From Psychroserpens luteolus (GTDB lineage Bacteria > Bacteroidota > Bacteroidia > Flavobacteriales > Flavobacteriaceae): a DNA stretch of 64,000 bases. Shown piece by piece: positions 9,192 through 17,045 of this stretch (positions within the stretch are counted from its first letter, which is position 1; the number at the start of each line of letters is the position of its first letter). The notes under the pieces are model-generated. The model was given only the letters and a program-made list of their open reading frames with translations. It searched no databases and was not told the DNA's origin. The stretch lies in assembly GCF_021032705.1 (NCBI RefSeq), contig NZ_JAHVXI010000001.1, forward strand, positions 1 to 64,000, given 5' to 3'. Made by a program: the position numbers and the translations under genes.

Positions 9192-9584
9192 ATGAAAGTA
9201 TCTGCATACAACCTCCAAGAAGTTCTTGTAGTCCTAGTTATTATTGGGATACTACTATTGTTGGCACTTCCTAATTTAATGCCCTTAATTAGTAAAGCAA
9301 AAAGTACAGAAGCTCAATTACAATTAAGTCATATATATAATTCTCAAAAAATGCATCGCTATATGTATTCTAAATATTCAATAGATTTTGGTGAAATCGA
9401 TTTTGAACCTCCGAAGACAGTTAACGAAAGTGGAAGAGCTAATTATACTTATGAAATTTTAAGTGCAACAAATAGTAGTTTTAAAGCTAGAGCTACTGCT
9501 GTGACCGATTTTGATGGAGATGGTGTTTTGAATGTTTGGGAAATAGATGAAAATGGTGCTCCAAAACAAATAGTAAAAGATTAA
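9192..9584 (+). CDS. Type II secretion / type IV pilin-like major pseudopilin
   Basis: A protein of 130 residues. The N-terminus has a class III prepilin signal: MKVSA, then YNLQEVLVVLVIIGILLLLA, with Glu at position +5 and a long hydrophobic helix. The residue before the predicted cleavage site is Ala (residue 5) instead of the usual Gly, and +1 is Tyr instead of Phe. The C-terminal part contains DFDGDGVLNVWEID, an acidic loop like the calcium-binding site of GspG pseudopilins. Length and layout fit GspG. It is the first gene of a six-gene operon with the prepilin peptidase next to it. It is the only pilin-like gene in the operon, so it may form the whole pseudopilus. Confidence 0.85.
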   Translation: MKVSAYNLQEVLVVLVIIGILLLLALPNLMPLISKAKSTEAQLQLSHIYNSQKMHRYMYSKYSIDFGEIDFEPPKTVNESGRANYTYEILSATNSSFKARATAVTDFDGDGVLNVWEIDENGAPKQIVKD

Positions 9585-9585
9585 A

Positions 9586-10065
9586 GTGATTGTTTTTAAA
9601 ATTGTCTTGATTATGGGTTTGATTATGATTTTTTATCAGGACATTAAAGAGCGTCAGGTATATTGGTTTTTATTCCCCTTAGTAGCTTTATGCGCTGGTG
9701 TTCTTTTATATCAAAACATGTTACCTGAACTGTTTTTTACAACTATTATAATCAATTTATTATTCATGGTTGTTTTATTGTTAGTGGTATATCTGTATTC
9801 TAGAATAAAACTCAAAACTCAAATCTCAAAGACGTTTGGACTTGGTGATGGACTTTTGTTTTTAGCCTTGATATTTACGTTTTCAAGTGTGTCTTTTTTG
9901 ATACTATTTGTATTCGGACTCGTATTCTCGTTAGTCATTCATTTGGCTGTCAAAAAAAAATCAGAGTTCACAACAGTACCTCTAGCCGGATACTTAAGCT
10001 TATTTTTTGCATTAACCTATTCTAGTCATTGGCTAGGACTAATAAAATCCGTTTACGTTATATAA
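9586..10065 (+). CDS. Prepilin peptidase (A24 domain only)
   Basis: A polytopic membrane protein of 159 residues. The two catalytic aspartates of A24 aspartic proteases are present: D19 (FYQDIKERQV) and D88 in the GxGD motif (GLGDGLLF). It lacks the N-terminal zinc/N-methyltransferase domain of full-length PilD/GspO. It may therefore cleave the pseudopilin without methylating it, as in the short archaeal and Tad-type enzymes. The start is a GTG one base after the pseudopilin stop. The obvious substrate is the pseudopilin encoded just upstream. Confidence 0.85.
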   Translation: MIVFKIVLIMGLIMIFYQDIKERQVYWFLFPLVALCAGVLLYQNMLPELFFTTIIINLLFMVVLLLVVYLYSRIKLKTQISKTFGLGDGLLFLALIFTFSSVSFLILFVFGLVFSLVIHLAVKKKSEFTTVPLAGYLSLFFALTYSSHWLGLIKSVYVI

Positions 10066-10066
10066 T

Positions 10067-11473
10067 TTGAAATTAGATTATAACATAGAAACATCCTTAC
10101 TTCAATTGGTCACCAATGAGCAAGCCTATCATTATAGAATTATTCCTATTTCGGCTTATAATGGAACGCTTAAATTTAAATCTGATCAAATTTCCGAAGC
10201 GTTAAAACAAGAGTTACAGATTGTATTAAATAAAAATATAGAGCTTGTTGAAGATACTTCTGAAAACATCCAGCAATATTTAAGTATTAATTTTAGACAA
10301 CGTAGTTCCAAGCACTCTCAAGATTTACATTACAGTACAGACTTTCTTGAAAAATTACTGTTTACAGCCAAAGATATAGGTAGTAGTGATATTCATTTTG
10401 AACCTTATGAACACAAATGTAGAGTGCGTTTTCGTTTAGACGGAAAGCTAAAAGAGCAATTTATCATTTCGTTACAAGAATACCCAGTGATAGTCAATAA
10501 GCTTAAAATACAAGCTGGATTAGACATTTCCGAAAAACGACTTCCTCAAGATGGTCGTATTACAGTGAAAACTCAAACTGATGAGTTTGATATTCGTGTC
10601 TCTTCTTTACCAACACTTTATGGCGAAAAAATGGTATTACGTATCCTAAGTAAAGATGCCAATCAGATTCAATTAGATCAATTAGGATTTACTAATGAAG
10701 AGCTCAATACTTATAAGGAAACGGTTAAAAAACCAAATGGAATTATTCTCATTTCGGGTCCAACTGGCTCTGGAAAAACAACAACTTTATATGCTACTTT
10801 AAAGCTGCTCAATAATGATGAAACAAACATTTTAACCATTGAAGATCCAATTGAATATACGCTTGAAGGTGTTAATCAAGTTCAGCTCAAAGAAAATATA
10901 GGTCTTGATTTTGCCAGTACATTACGTACATTTTTACGTCAAGACCCAGATGTTATTATGGTTGGGGAAATTCGCGATGCTAGAACTGCAAATATGGCTA
11001 TTCGTGCGGCTTTAACTGGGCATTTGGTACTATCTACCATCCATACCAATTCTGCTTGGGCAACCATTTCTAGGTTGATAGATATGGAAATTCCTTCATT
11101 TTTAATTGCAAGTACGCTTAATGTGAGTGTGGCTCAACGCTTGGTGAGAAAACTATGTAATAGCTGTAAAAAAGAAAACCCAATTTCTAAAGAAATATTT
11201 CCTGCAAATTTTCAAATTCCTGAGCATTTAAAAACACATTATAACGCCATAGGTTGCAATAATTGTCACCATACAGGCTACCAAGGTAGAAAGGCGATTT
11301 ATGAAATCATTCCAATTACCAAAACCTTAATTCAACATATCAAACAAAATGATTTAGAAATAGATAGTTATCTCGACGAACATAAGATTGCTACCTTAAA
11401 AAGTAACGCCATAAAGCTTGTACATGACGGAGTCACTTCTGTTGAAGAAGTATATGCATTACTATCTGATTAA
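10067..11473 (+). CDS. GspE/PilB-family assembly ATPase
   Basis: A protein of 468 residues. It has an N2-type domain (DIGSSDIHFEPYEHKCRVRFR), Walker A GPTGSGKTTT at about residues 231-240, an Asp-box region (LTIEDPIEY), Walker B VIMVGEIRDARTA, and a His box (ALTGHLVLSTIHTN). The C-terminal cysteine tetrad is complete (CNSC near 364, CNNC near 397) and binds zinc in GspE and PilB. The N1 domain is short. The start is a TTG one base after the previous stop. The retained assembly-type motifs argue for pseudopilus assembly, not PilT retraction. It would drive pseudopilus growth at the inner membrane, but its usual partner GspF/PilC is not in this operon. Confidence 0.93.
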   Translation: MKLDYNIETSLLQLVTNEQAYHYRIIPISAYNGTLKFKSDQISEALKQELQIVLNKNIELVEDTSENIQQYLSINFRQRSSKHSQDLHYSTDFLEKLLFTAKDIGSSDIHFEPYEHKCRVRFRLDGKLKEQFIISLQEYPVIVNKLKIQAGLDISEKRLPQDGRITVKTQTDEFDIRVSSLPTLYGEKMVLRILSKDANQIQLDQLGFTNEELNTYKETVKKPNGIILISGPTGSGKTTTLYATLKLLNNDETNILTIEDPIEYTLEGVNQVQLKENIGLDFASTLRTFLRQDPDVIMVGEIRDARTANMAIRAALTGHLVLSTIHTNSAWATISRLIDMEIPSFLIASTLNVSVAQRLVRKLCNSCKKENPISKEIFPANFQIPEHLKTHYNAIGCNNCHHTGYQGRKAIYEIIPITKTLIQHIKQNDLEIDSYLDEHKIATLKSNAIKLVHDGVTSVEEVYALLSD

Positions 11474-11490
11474 ACCTTTATAGACATTTA

Positions 11491-13677
11491 ATGAAAAAAA
11501 TAATATACATTCCACTACTACTGAGTTTCTTTATTTCGTTTTCTCAATCTCAAAACCCTCTTAATGAGAAACAGCGTATTGAAAACATAAGAAACCAAAT
11601 CACAATCTTATCAACCGAAACCGTTGGTTTGACCGAAAATGTGAAGACAGAGATCAATGTGAATAATATAACATTATCTAATTTTTTATTAGCTGTTTCC
11701 AATGTTCATAATGTCAATATAAATGTAGCTCCAGACCTTAGTCAAATTACCATAGCTAATAATTTCACGAATGTAAGTGTTGGCGACCTCTTGGTTTTCT
11801 TATGTAAGGAATATAGCTTAACTATTGATTTTACTGGCAATATATTATCTATTAAACGTTACCAAAAACCTATAGAAAAAATAGAAGAAAAAGTTATTCC
11901 TATAGCTTATACACCTTCAAACAATACCATATCCATAGATGCAAAAGGCGATAAATTATACGACGTATTTAAAAGTATTATGGACGAATCGGGGAAAAAC
12001 TTAGTGTTTTCACCTGGGCTTGAGAATAAACCGTTAACGGCTTACATACAGCAAACACCTTTTGAATCGGCAATGGATAAACTTGCTTTTGCCAACAACC
12101 TCTATGTAGAGAAATCTAAAGATGGTTTTTTTATTTTTGAAGACAATACCGAAACTGTTACAAACTCTAACGGCTCTAATTCTGTTCAAAATAGGCAACG
12201 GCCAACAAGGAGACGTAACTCTAATTTCTTTTTTAAAGTAAACGATCTAGAAAATCAGCTTTTAGAAGTTGATTTCGTCAATACACCTATTGCAGATATT
12301 ATTAATGATATTGGTGCCGAGCTCAACATTGATATTTTTACAGCAACACCGCTCAATGAAGCAGGAATAGCTACATTTAAAGCTAAAAACATCCTCTTTG
12401 ATGAATTGTTGAAAAAACTATTTGAGATACAAACCATAACTCCTGTTAATCAAAATCCTCAAGGGCAAAATATCCCAAACCAAAATGGATTAAGTATCGC
12501 AAAGCGATTCACGTTTAAAAAAGAAGATAATATTTATTTCTTCGGAACAGAGAATCAATTAAGTGTTAGAAAAGTAGCAATAGTTCATTTACAGCATCGA
12601 TCTGTTGAATTATTGTCTGACCCAACAGGTGGCTCTAGTAGCAGAAGTGTTGGTAGAAATCTTAATGGGACTAATGGTTTTAATGACTTCGGAAATTTTA
12701 ATAATCAGTTCAATTCTCTTTCTTCCAATCAAAATAGAGAACGACTTAACACAAATACAAATCAAAGTTTTAATAATTACAATAATAAAGCTGAAGCTCT
12801 AGTAAATATTCTTCCTGATGAAGTAAAACAAGGCTTAGATATTACTGTAGATTATGAACTTAATAGTTTTTATGTGAATGGTCCAAGTGCCAATGTAGAA
12901 CGCTTTAAAAGTTTTATAAATAAAATTGACAAGCCTGTTCCTGTTATTTTAATTGAAGTTATGCTCATAGAGGTAAACAACACTTCTTTGGTTGAAACAG
13001 GTGTAAGTTGGGGAATTGGAGATGAGCCAACTACAACAAGTGGAGGGATCTTCCCTGAAACAGATCTAACACTAGGTGCTAATACAATAAATAAAGTGAT
13101 TGGTGGATTTGACGGTTTCGGTTCTTTTAATTTAGGGAAAGTTGTTCCTAACTTTTTTGCCACCATTAAAGCCATGGAATCCAATGGCAACTTAAAAGTA
13201 AGGTCTACGCCTAAATTATCTACATTAAACGGACACAGAGCTACGTTTTCTAACGGACAAACATCTTACTACGCTGTTACACGACAAGCTGTTATAGGAT
13301 CTGATAACCCAGTAACTCAAACAGCAATCAATTATGTTCCTATTGATGCCGAATTAGGCCTCACCATAAAACCTTTGGTTTCTGGTGATGGACAAGTAAC
13401 CTTAGACATATTTGTAGTACAATCTACTTTTGGAACTCGTATTGCTGAAGATGCTCCACCAGACATTAGTTCACGAGAGTTTAGCTCTATAATACGAGTT
13501 AAAGATCAAGACATTGTTGTTTTAGGAGGCCTTGAAGAACAAATGAAAAACAACTCAGGTTCTGGCGTTCCATTTTTAGCAAGAATCCCAATTATTAAGT
13601 GGCTGTTTAGCAAACGTAAGCGTGAAGCGAAAAAAGCAAAATTAACTGTGTTGATTAAACCTACAATTATTAATTAA
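11491..13677 (+). CDS. GspD/PilQ-family secretin
   Basis: A protein of 728 residues with a signal peptide (to about residue 20). N-terminal secretin domains occur at about 45-125 and 145-215, followed by another N-type domain at about 255-300. A Ser/Asn-rich linker follows (about 375-435). The C-terminal secretin domain includes VPVILIEVMLIEVNN, the KVRSTPKLSTLNGHRATFSNGQ segment, the VTLDIFVVQSTFG strand and VVLGGLEEQ near the end. It would form the outer-membrane channel of the system. No pilotin (GspS) gene is recognised beside it. Its stop overlaps the start of the next gene (TAATG-type overlap), which suggests translational coupling. Confidence 0.93.
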   Translation: MKKIIYIPLLLSFFISFSQSQNPLNEKQRIENIRNQITILSTETVGLTENVKTEINVNNITLSNFLLAVSNVHNVNINVAPDLSQITIANNFTNVSVGDLLVFLCKEYSLTIDFTGNILSIKRYQKPIEKIEEKVIPIAYTPSNNTISIDAKGDKLYDVFKSIMDESGKNLVFSPGLENKPLTAYIQQTPFESAMDKLAFANNLYVEKSKDGFFIFEDNTETVTNSNGSNSVQNRQRPTRRRNSNFFFKVNDLENQLLEVDFVNTPIADIINDIGAELNIDIFTATPLNEAGIATFKAKNILFDELLKKLFEIQTITPVNQNPQGQNIPNQNGLSIAKRFTFKKEDNIYFFGTENQLSVRKVAIVHLQHRSVELLSDPTGGSSSRSVGRNLNGTNGFNDFGNFNNQFNSLSSNQNRERLNTNTNQSFNNYNNKAEALVNILPDEVKQGLDITVDYELNSFYVNGPSANVERFKSFINKIDKPVPVILIEVMLIEVNNTSLVETGVSWGIGDEPTTTSGGIFPETDLTLGANTINKVIGGFDGFGSFNLGKVVPNFFATIKAMESNGNLKVRSTPKLSTLNGHRATFSNGQTSYYAVTRQAVIGSDNPVTQTAINYVPIDAELGLTIKPLVSGDGQVTLDIFVVQSTFGTRIAEDAPPDISSREFSSIIRVKDQDIVVLGGLEEQMKNNSGSGVPFLARIPIIKWLFSKRKREAKKAKLTVLIKPTIIN

Positions 13678-14870
13678 TGTTAAGTAAGATTTGGACATAT
13701 CTTCAATATGGTAATCGGTTTTGTGGTATTGAGCACACAAACAATGACTCTATCATTGTTAGCGTTCTCAAGCAATCTAAAAAAGAATTAGATCTAGACT
13801 CTGGATTTGAGGCTAAAACTATAGAAGAAGTTTCTAAAACACTACAAAAAAATCAGCATGCTACCTTAGTTGTTAATAATGAAAATGTTTTATCAAAAAC
13901 CATTGAAAGCGAGCAAAAAGACATCTCTAAACTAGTTTTTAAGGCCTTTCCAAACATCAATATTGAAGATTTCTATATTGAGATCATTTCAGAAGGCAGC
14001 TCGCATTTTATTTCTATTTGCAGACAAGATTATGTAGACGGTCTTATTGCGAGTTATTCAGAAAAAAACATACATATAATTACTGTGTCTTTAGGTAATA
14101 GTTTAATATCGTCTATCAAACCTTTTTTAAAGACCAATCGTGTTCAAACCTCTAATGCACATATTGCTGTTGCCAATACGCAAATAACCGAAATCACAAA
14201 AGACGCTACAGAAGATAAAAGTTATGATATTAATGGGCTAAACGTTTCCAGTAGACATCTATTATCATTTTCGGGAGCTTTGCAAACCATTCTTAAAAGC
14301 GATACGACCATAACAAACTACGAGCAAAAAAATAATGATTTACACAACGGTTTTAAGCAGGTTCAATTTTTTAATCAATTTTTAAAATTTGCTGGTTTAT
14401 TTATTCTTAGCATACTACTTATCAATTTCTTTGTTTTTAATCATTATTTCAATCAAGTAAATGACCTAAAACAGATCTCTGAAGTTAACGCCTCTACCAA
14501 ACAACATATAGTAGACCTAGATGCTTCAGTAGCTAAAAAACAAAAAATGGTAGATGATCTATTAAAAAGCAATGGTTCTAAAACATCATTTTATGCCAAC
14601 CGTGTTATGCTTAGTTTACCTCAAACAGTTCTTTTGTCGGAATTTAATTTTCAGCCGCTTAATAAGCGTATTAAAGCGAACAAGCCTATAGATCTTAATA
14701 CAGATATTATATCAATTTCAGGCAGTTCAAGTGATAGTGAGGCCTTTTCTAATTGGGTGAGCCAACTTGAAGACATATCGTGGATAGAAAAAGTAGACAT
14801 TGTCAATTATGAATCGGCAACATCTAAAGTTTCAGATTTTAAACTAAAAATTGTTTTAACTAATGACTAG
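13677..14870 (+). CDS. GspL/PilM-PilN-like inner-membrane assembly protein
   Basis: A protein of 397 residues. Residues 1-235 are cytoplasmic-looking with GIEHTNNDSIIVSVL at the start, which resembles the actin-like fold of PilM and GspL. One transmembrane helix lies near 238-258 (FAGLFILSILLINFFVF). The rest is periplasmic: a coiled region (about 265-295), then a PilN-like ferredoxin-fold segment (FISISGSSSDSEAFSNWVSQL region, about 345-397). This matches a PilM-PilN fusion, which is the layout of GspL. It overlaps genes on both sides by a few bases. Sequence similarity is weak, so the call rests on architecture and operon position. Confidence 0.72.
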   Translation: MLSKIWTYLQYGNRFCGIEHTNNDSIIVSVLKQSKKELDLDSGFEAKTIEEVSKTLQKNQHATLVVNNENVLSKTIESEQKDISKLVFKAFPNINIEDFYIEIISEGSSHFISICRQDYVDGLIASYSEKNIHIITVSLGNSLISSIKPFLKTNRVQTSNAHIAVANTQITEITKDATEDKSYDINGLNVSSRHLLSFSGALQTILKSDTTITNYEQKNNDLHNGFKQVQFFNQFLKFAGLFILSILLINFFVFNHYFNQVNDLKQISEVNASTKQHIVDLDASVAKKQKMVDDLLKSNGSKTSFYANRVMLSLPQTVLLSEFNFQPLNKRIKANKPIDLNTDIISISGSSSDSEAFSNWVSQLEDISWIEKVDIVNYESATSKVSDFKLKIVLTND

Positions 14871-15375
14871 AAAAAACAAAAACATAGTACTTATTATTGG
14901 TTTTTTGCTAGCATTAATTGTTTGTTATTCTCTGGCGTTTTCAAAAACCTTTGAACAAAAAAGACAATACACAATGTTAAAACAGGAAGAGTCATTATTT
15001 GAAAATGCACCAAAAAAATTATCGTTGTTAAAGCAAAAGGAAGTGTACTATGATTCGCTTTTAAACAGATATCAATTAAATGGATCTTCGATACAAAATA
15101 GCCTCTTAAAAACGATCAATACGTATGCAGATGATCATGATTTAGAGGTGATTAGTTTTTTAGAGCCACATATACTTACGCAAAACGGGTTAACCGTTAA
15201 AACTTACGAGTTTGTTATAGAAGGTCATTTTAATGCCATACATAAGCTTATTTATCAATTAGAGCAAAACACAAAGTTTGGTGAGGTCATTAACCTTCAT
15301 TATGAAAAAAAGAAACACTTTAGATCTGGAAGGTATTATTTACAAACGAAAGTATTGCTGAGAAGTTATGGGTAA
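14863..15375 (+). CDS. GspM/PilO-like inner-membrane assembly protein
   Basis: A protein of 170 residues with one N-terminal transmembrane helix (about 7-27) and a periplasmic part. The latter has a helical region (residues 35-70) and a C-terminal alpha/beta domain (YADDHDLEVISFLEP, KTYEFVIEGHFNAIHKLIYQLEQ). This is the usual layout of PilO and GspM, which pair with PilN and GspL. It overlaps the GspL-like gene by 8 bases and ends the operon. A strong palindromic terminator follows. The product is supported by layout and position more than by motifs. Confidence 0.7.
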   Translation: MTRKNKNIVLIIGFLLALIVCYSLAFSKTFEQKRQYTMLKQEESLFENAPKKLSLLKQKEVYYDSLLNRYQLNGSSIQNSLLKTINTYADDHDLEVISFLEPHILTQNGLTVKTYEFVIEGHFNAIHKLIYQLEQNTKFGEVINLHYEKKKHFRSGRYYLQTKVLLRSYG

Positions 15376-15513
15376 ACGTTTCGTTTCAATAAGAATCTTT
15401 AAATTAGAACTTCTATCCTTAACAAAGAACTCTTTATGAAGAAAAGCAGTAATTAATTACTGCTTTTCGATTATTCATAATCACATTTTTAGCTATGTCC
15501 TAATTTTGAACAT
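15374..15513. repeat. Cassette-end repeat, copy A
   Basis: About 130 bases match 17965-18102 with a few substitutions and small indels. Shared segments include AAGAATCTT, TATCCTTAACAAAG, CTCTTTATGAAGAAAAGCAG, TTACTGCTTTTCGATTAT and TATGTCCTAATTT. In both copies the repeat ends inside the last codons of a minus-strand exported protein gene (stop TAG at 15500 and at 18092). This looks like the recombination homology at the end of an Rhs tip/immunity cassette. Confidence 0.75.
15441..15468. terminator. Bidirectional palindromic terminator
   Basis: A perfect 28-base palindrome (arms GAAAAGCAGTAATT and its complement) ending in a T-run on either strand. It lies between the convergent ends of the secretion operon and the lipoprotein gene at 15500-16108. 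A slightly looser version is at 18030-18060. Confidence 0.7.
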
Positions 15514-16108
15514 TATCAATTTCTTCAATTAGTTTAAAATATTTAACCTCATGTGATATTATTTTACCATTTGATAATTTAAATTTAGAATAAATATATA
15601 CACCCTTATTATATTCATTTTTATTTTCAACTTCAGAGATTAATAAACGACTTTGGTTATCTTCAACGACTATCGGAGTATTTTTAGGTTCTTTAAAGTA
15701 ATCTATCAAATTTTTTATAAAGGGGATTTTTGACTCAGAAGCGGGTTTACATTTTTCATCTTTTTCATAACTCTTGTCAATAGAATTTAAATTCAAATCG
15801 AATGAATCATTCCAATAATAACCACAAAAATCAGGGAAATTCATATATTCTATACTTTGAAGAGTAGATTCTTCAAAAAGCTTTTTATCAAAATTGTCAT
15901 CTCTACAATACTTAAATAATTTTAAATATGAGTATTCCAAATATGCATAATTGTCATTGCTATTTACTAATTTTCTTAATTGTTCACTTTTCAACTGTTG
16001 AGCTTCTTCAAAATACCGTAGATTATATTCATCAGACGTTGATTTGACTGCAGAAGTAGATGTACATCCAGTAAGAATTATCAAAATAAATACTCTTAAT
16101 AGTTTCAT
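15500..16108 (-). CDS. Lipoprotein, candidate orphan immunity protein
   Basis: A protein of 202 residues with a lipoprotein signal (IILTGC, Cys at residue 15). The mature part is acidic, helical and has no family I recognise. Its last codons and its 3' flank match the 3' end of the exported gene at 18092-18619 (both proteins end in a V-x-N tail), although the two proteins are otherwise unlike. In Rhs loci, rows of unrelated exported small proteins behind toxin tips are usually immunity genes. No toxin tip lies upstream of this one; the upstream 412 bases hold only repeats. It may therefore be an immunity gene that outlived its toxin. Confidence 0.6.
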   Translation of the reverse strand: MKLLRVFILIILTGCTSTSAVKSTSDEYNLRYFEEAQQLKSEQLRKLVNSNDNYAYLEYSYLKLFKYCRDDNFDKKLFEESTLQSIEYMNFPDFCGYYWNDSFDLNLNSIDKSYEKDEKCKPASESKIPFIKNLIDYFKEPKNTPIVVEDNQSRLLISEVENKNEYNKGVYIYSKFKLSNGKIISHEVKYFKLIEEIDNVQN

Positions 16109-16144
16109 AATTAAAAATTAAAGAAAATATGTTATGTTCCCCAA

Positions 16145-16182
16145 GCTGGCGCTAGCGTCTCCCCTCGCTGGCGCTAGCGTCT
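16145..16182. repeat. Tandem pair of a GC-rich 16-mer
   Basis: GCTGGCGCTAGCGTCT occurs at 16145-16160 and 16167-16182, a period of 22 bases, with CCCCTC between. The unit reads in reverse as a relative of the GACGCTTGCGCTAGCGAGGGG end of the dispersed element at 16472-16516 and 27180-27205. It is much richer in G and C than its surroundings. Confidence 0.65.
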
Positions 16183-16300
16183 CGCTAGTGACATAAGAAA
16201 CATAATATGTGTTATATCGTAAGTAAACATAACTCAATCGATCTCTACCTTAACACGAATCATAAAAATACAGAAAATAATCTACAATATACTCTAAAAC

Positions 16301-16367
16301 AAAAGCCAGGACTCTCATCATGGCTTTTGCTTTATCTATTAGCACAAGCGTGGACGCTTGCGTTAGC
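16301..16367. repeat. Dispersed hairpin element, copy 1
   Basis: The element starts with a hairpin (AAAAGCCA at 16301-16308, TGGCTTTT at 16321-16328), then CTATTAGCACAAGCG, then the palindrome CAAGCGTGGACGCTTG (one central mismatch). It matches 27133-27199 over about 67 bases in the same orientation. The two copies bracket the Rhs locus. Confidence 0.75.
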
Positions 16368-16471
16368 TTAGGAATTGGAATTTTACATATACCATACAAT
16401 ATGGTTGTTCTGGTTTTAAATATGTTTTGGATTGTACACGGATTACAAATCCGCGCGATCAGGTTTTACTT

Positions 16472-16516
16472 ACTTTATCTTTTAGCACAAGCGTCGACGC
16501 TTGCGCCAGTGAGGGG
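16472..16516. repeat. Dispersed hairpin element, partial copy 2
   Basis: It has the sequence from TTTATCT through TTAGCACAAGCG and CGACGCTTGCG to GAGGGG, lacking the AAAAGCC hairpin part. The palindrome CAAGCGTCGACGCTTG is perfect here. It ends 4 bases before the stop codon of the lipoprotein gene at 16521. Confidence 0.7.
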
Positions 16517-16520
16517 GATA

Positions 16521-17045
16521 CTAGTAAACAGTAGAAGTAATTAGATCTAAAATTGAGTCGTTTGCATTTTTAAAAAAAGATATAATTTCTCCATCATTGT
16601 TACTTGTAATTAATAAATCATAATTGTATTTATTATCTTTTGTCATTTTAATCATATCAGAGAATTTGTTTTCAACTGAAACTATACGTTTATCAAAGTT
16701 TCTCTCTCCTATACTAATAATAACTTTAGATAAGAATGTTTCGTCTTTTGTTTCCTTTATACAATTTAATGTAGTAGAACTAACTTCTCCATCTGAGACT
16801 TCTAAAACATAATATTCCTTTTCTACTCTTTTTTCAGTTTCAATTAACTCATTTAATTTTTTAAAGTCTTGATTAGAAATTTCACTAATACTTATTAATA
16901 AATTTTCTTTTTGAAATTCTTCTATATCTGAATTGTTAATAGCACTCTCTATAGAGTTATGCCATTGTTGAAATGTGATATATTGCTTCTCGTTTTTGCA
17001 ACTTAAAAACACAATTGCTAGTAATAAATAAACTATATTTTTCAT
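16521..17045 (-). CDS. Lipoprotein, candidate immunity protein for the orphan Rhs tip
   Basis: A protein of 174 residues with a lipoprotein signal (IVFLSC, Cys at about residue 16). The mature part has a helical first half (WHNSIESAINNSDIEEFQKENL) and a beta-rich second half. I recognise no family. The start codon overlaps the stop of the HELGH-domain orphan tip by 4 bases, the usual arrangement for a toxin and its immunity gene. A lipoprotein immunity protein would act in the periplasm, so the cognate peptidase would be expected to attack envelope or periplasmic targets. Confidence 0.68.
   Translation of the reverse strand: MKNIVYLLLAIVFLSCKNEKQYITFQQWHNSIESAINNSDIEEFQKENLLISISEISNQDFKKLNELIETEKRVEKEYYVLEVSDGEVSSTTLNCIKETKDETFLSKVIISIGERNFDKRIVSVENKFSDMIKMTKDNKYNYDLLITSNNDGEIISFFKNANDSILDLITSTVY

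Larger units (their letters stand above)
16109..16520. other. Gene-free stretch filled with palindromic repeats
   Basis: These 412 bases between two lipoprotein genes contain no supported gene. From left to right they hold a tandem GC-rich repeat (16145-16182), a 15-base sequence (16213-16227) whose inverted copy lies at 27047-27061, two copies of a dispersed hairpin element (16301-16367 and a shorter one at 16472-16516), and a 15-base palindrome CGGATTACAAATCCG at 16439-16453. Confidence 0.8.

Noticed and set aside
12255-12437. Minus-strand frames inside the secretin gene and similar frames inside mutS, AsmA, pnp and others
   Set aside because: They are shadows of long conserved genes, with no start context or recognisable product.
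16145-16182. Possible CRISPR repeats
   Set aside because: Only two units with a 6-base gap and no cas genes; it is a tandem pair within a palindromic repeat zone.
16320-16544. Plus-strand reading frame of 74 residues
   Set aside because: It is made of the dispersed repeat and its surroundings and runs into the 3' end of the lipoprotein gene; a similar peptide appears from copy 3 at 27140.
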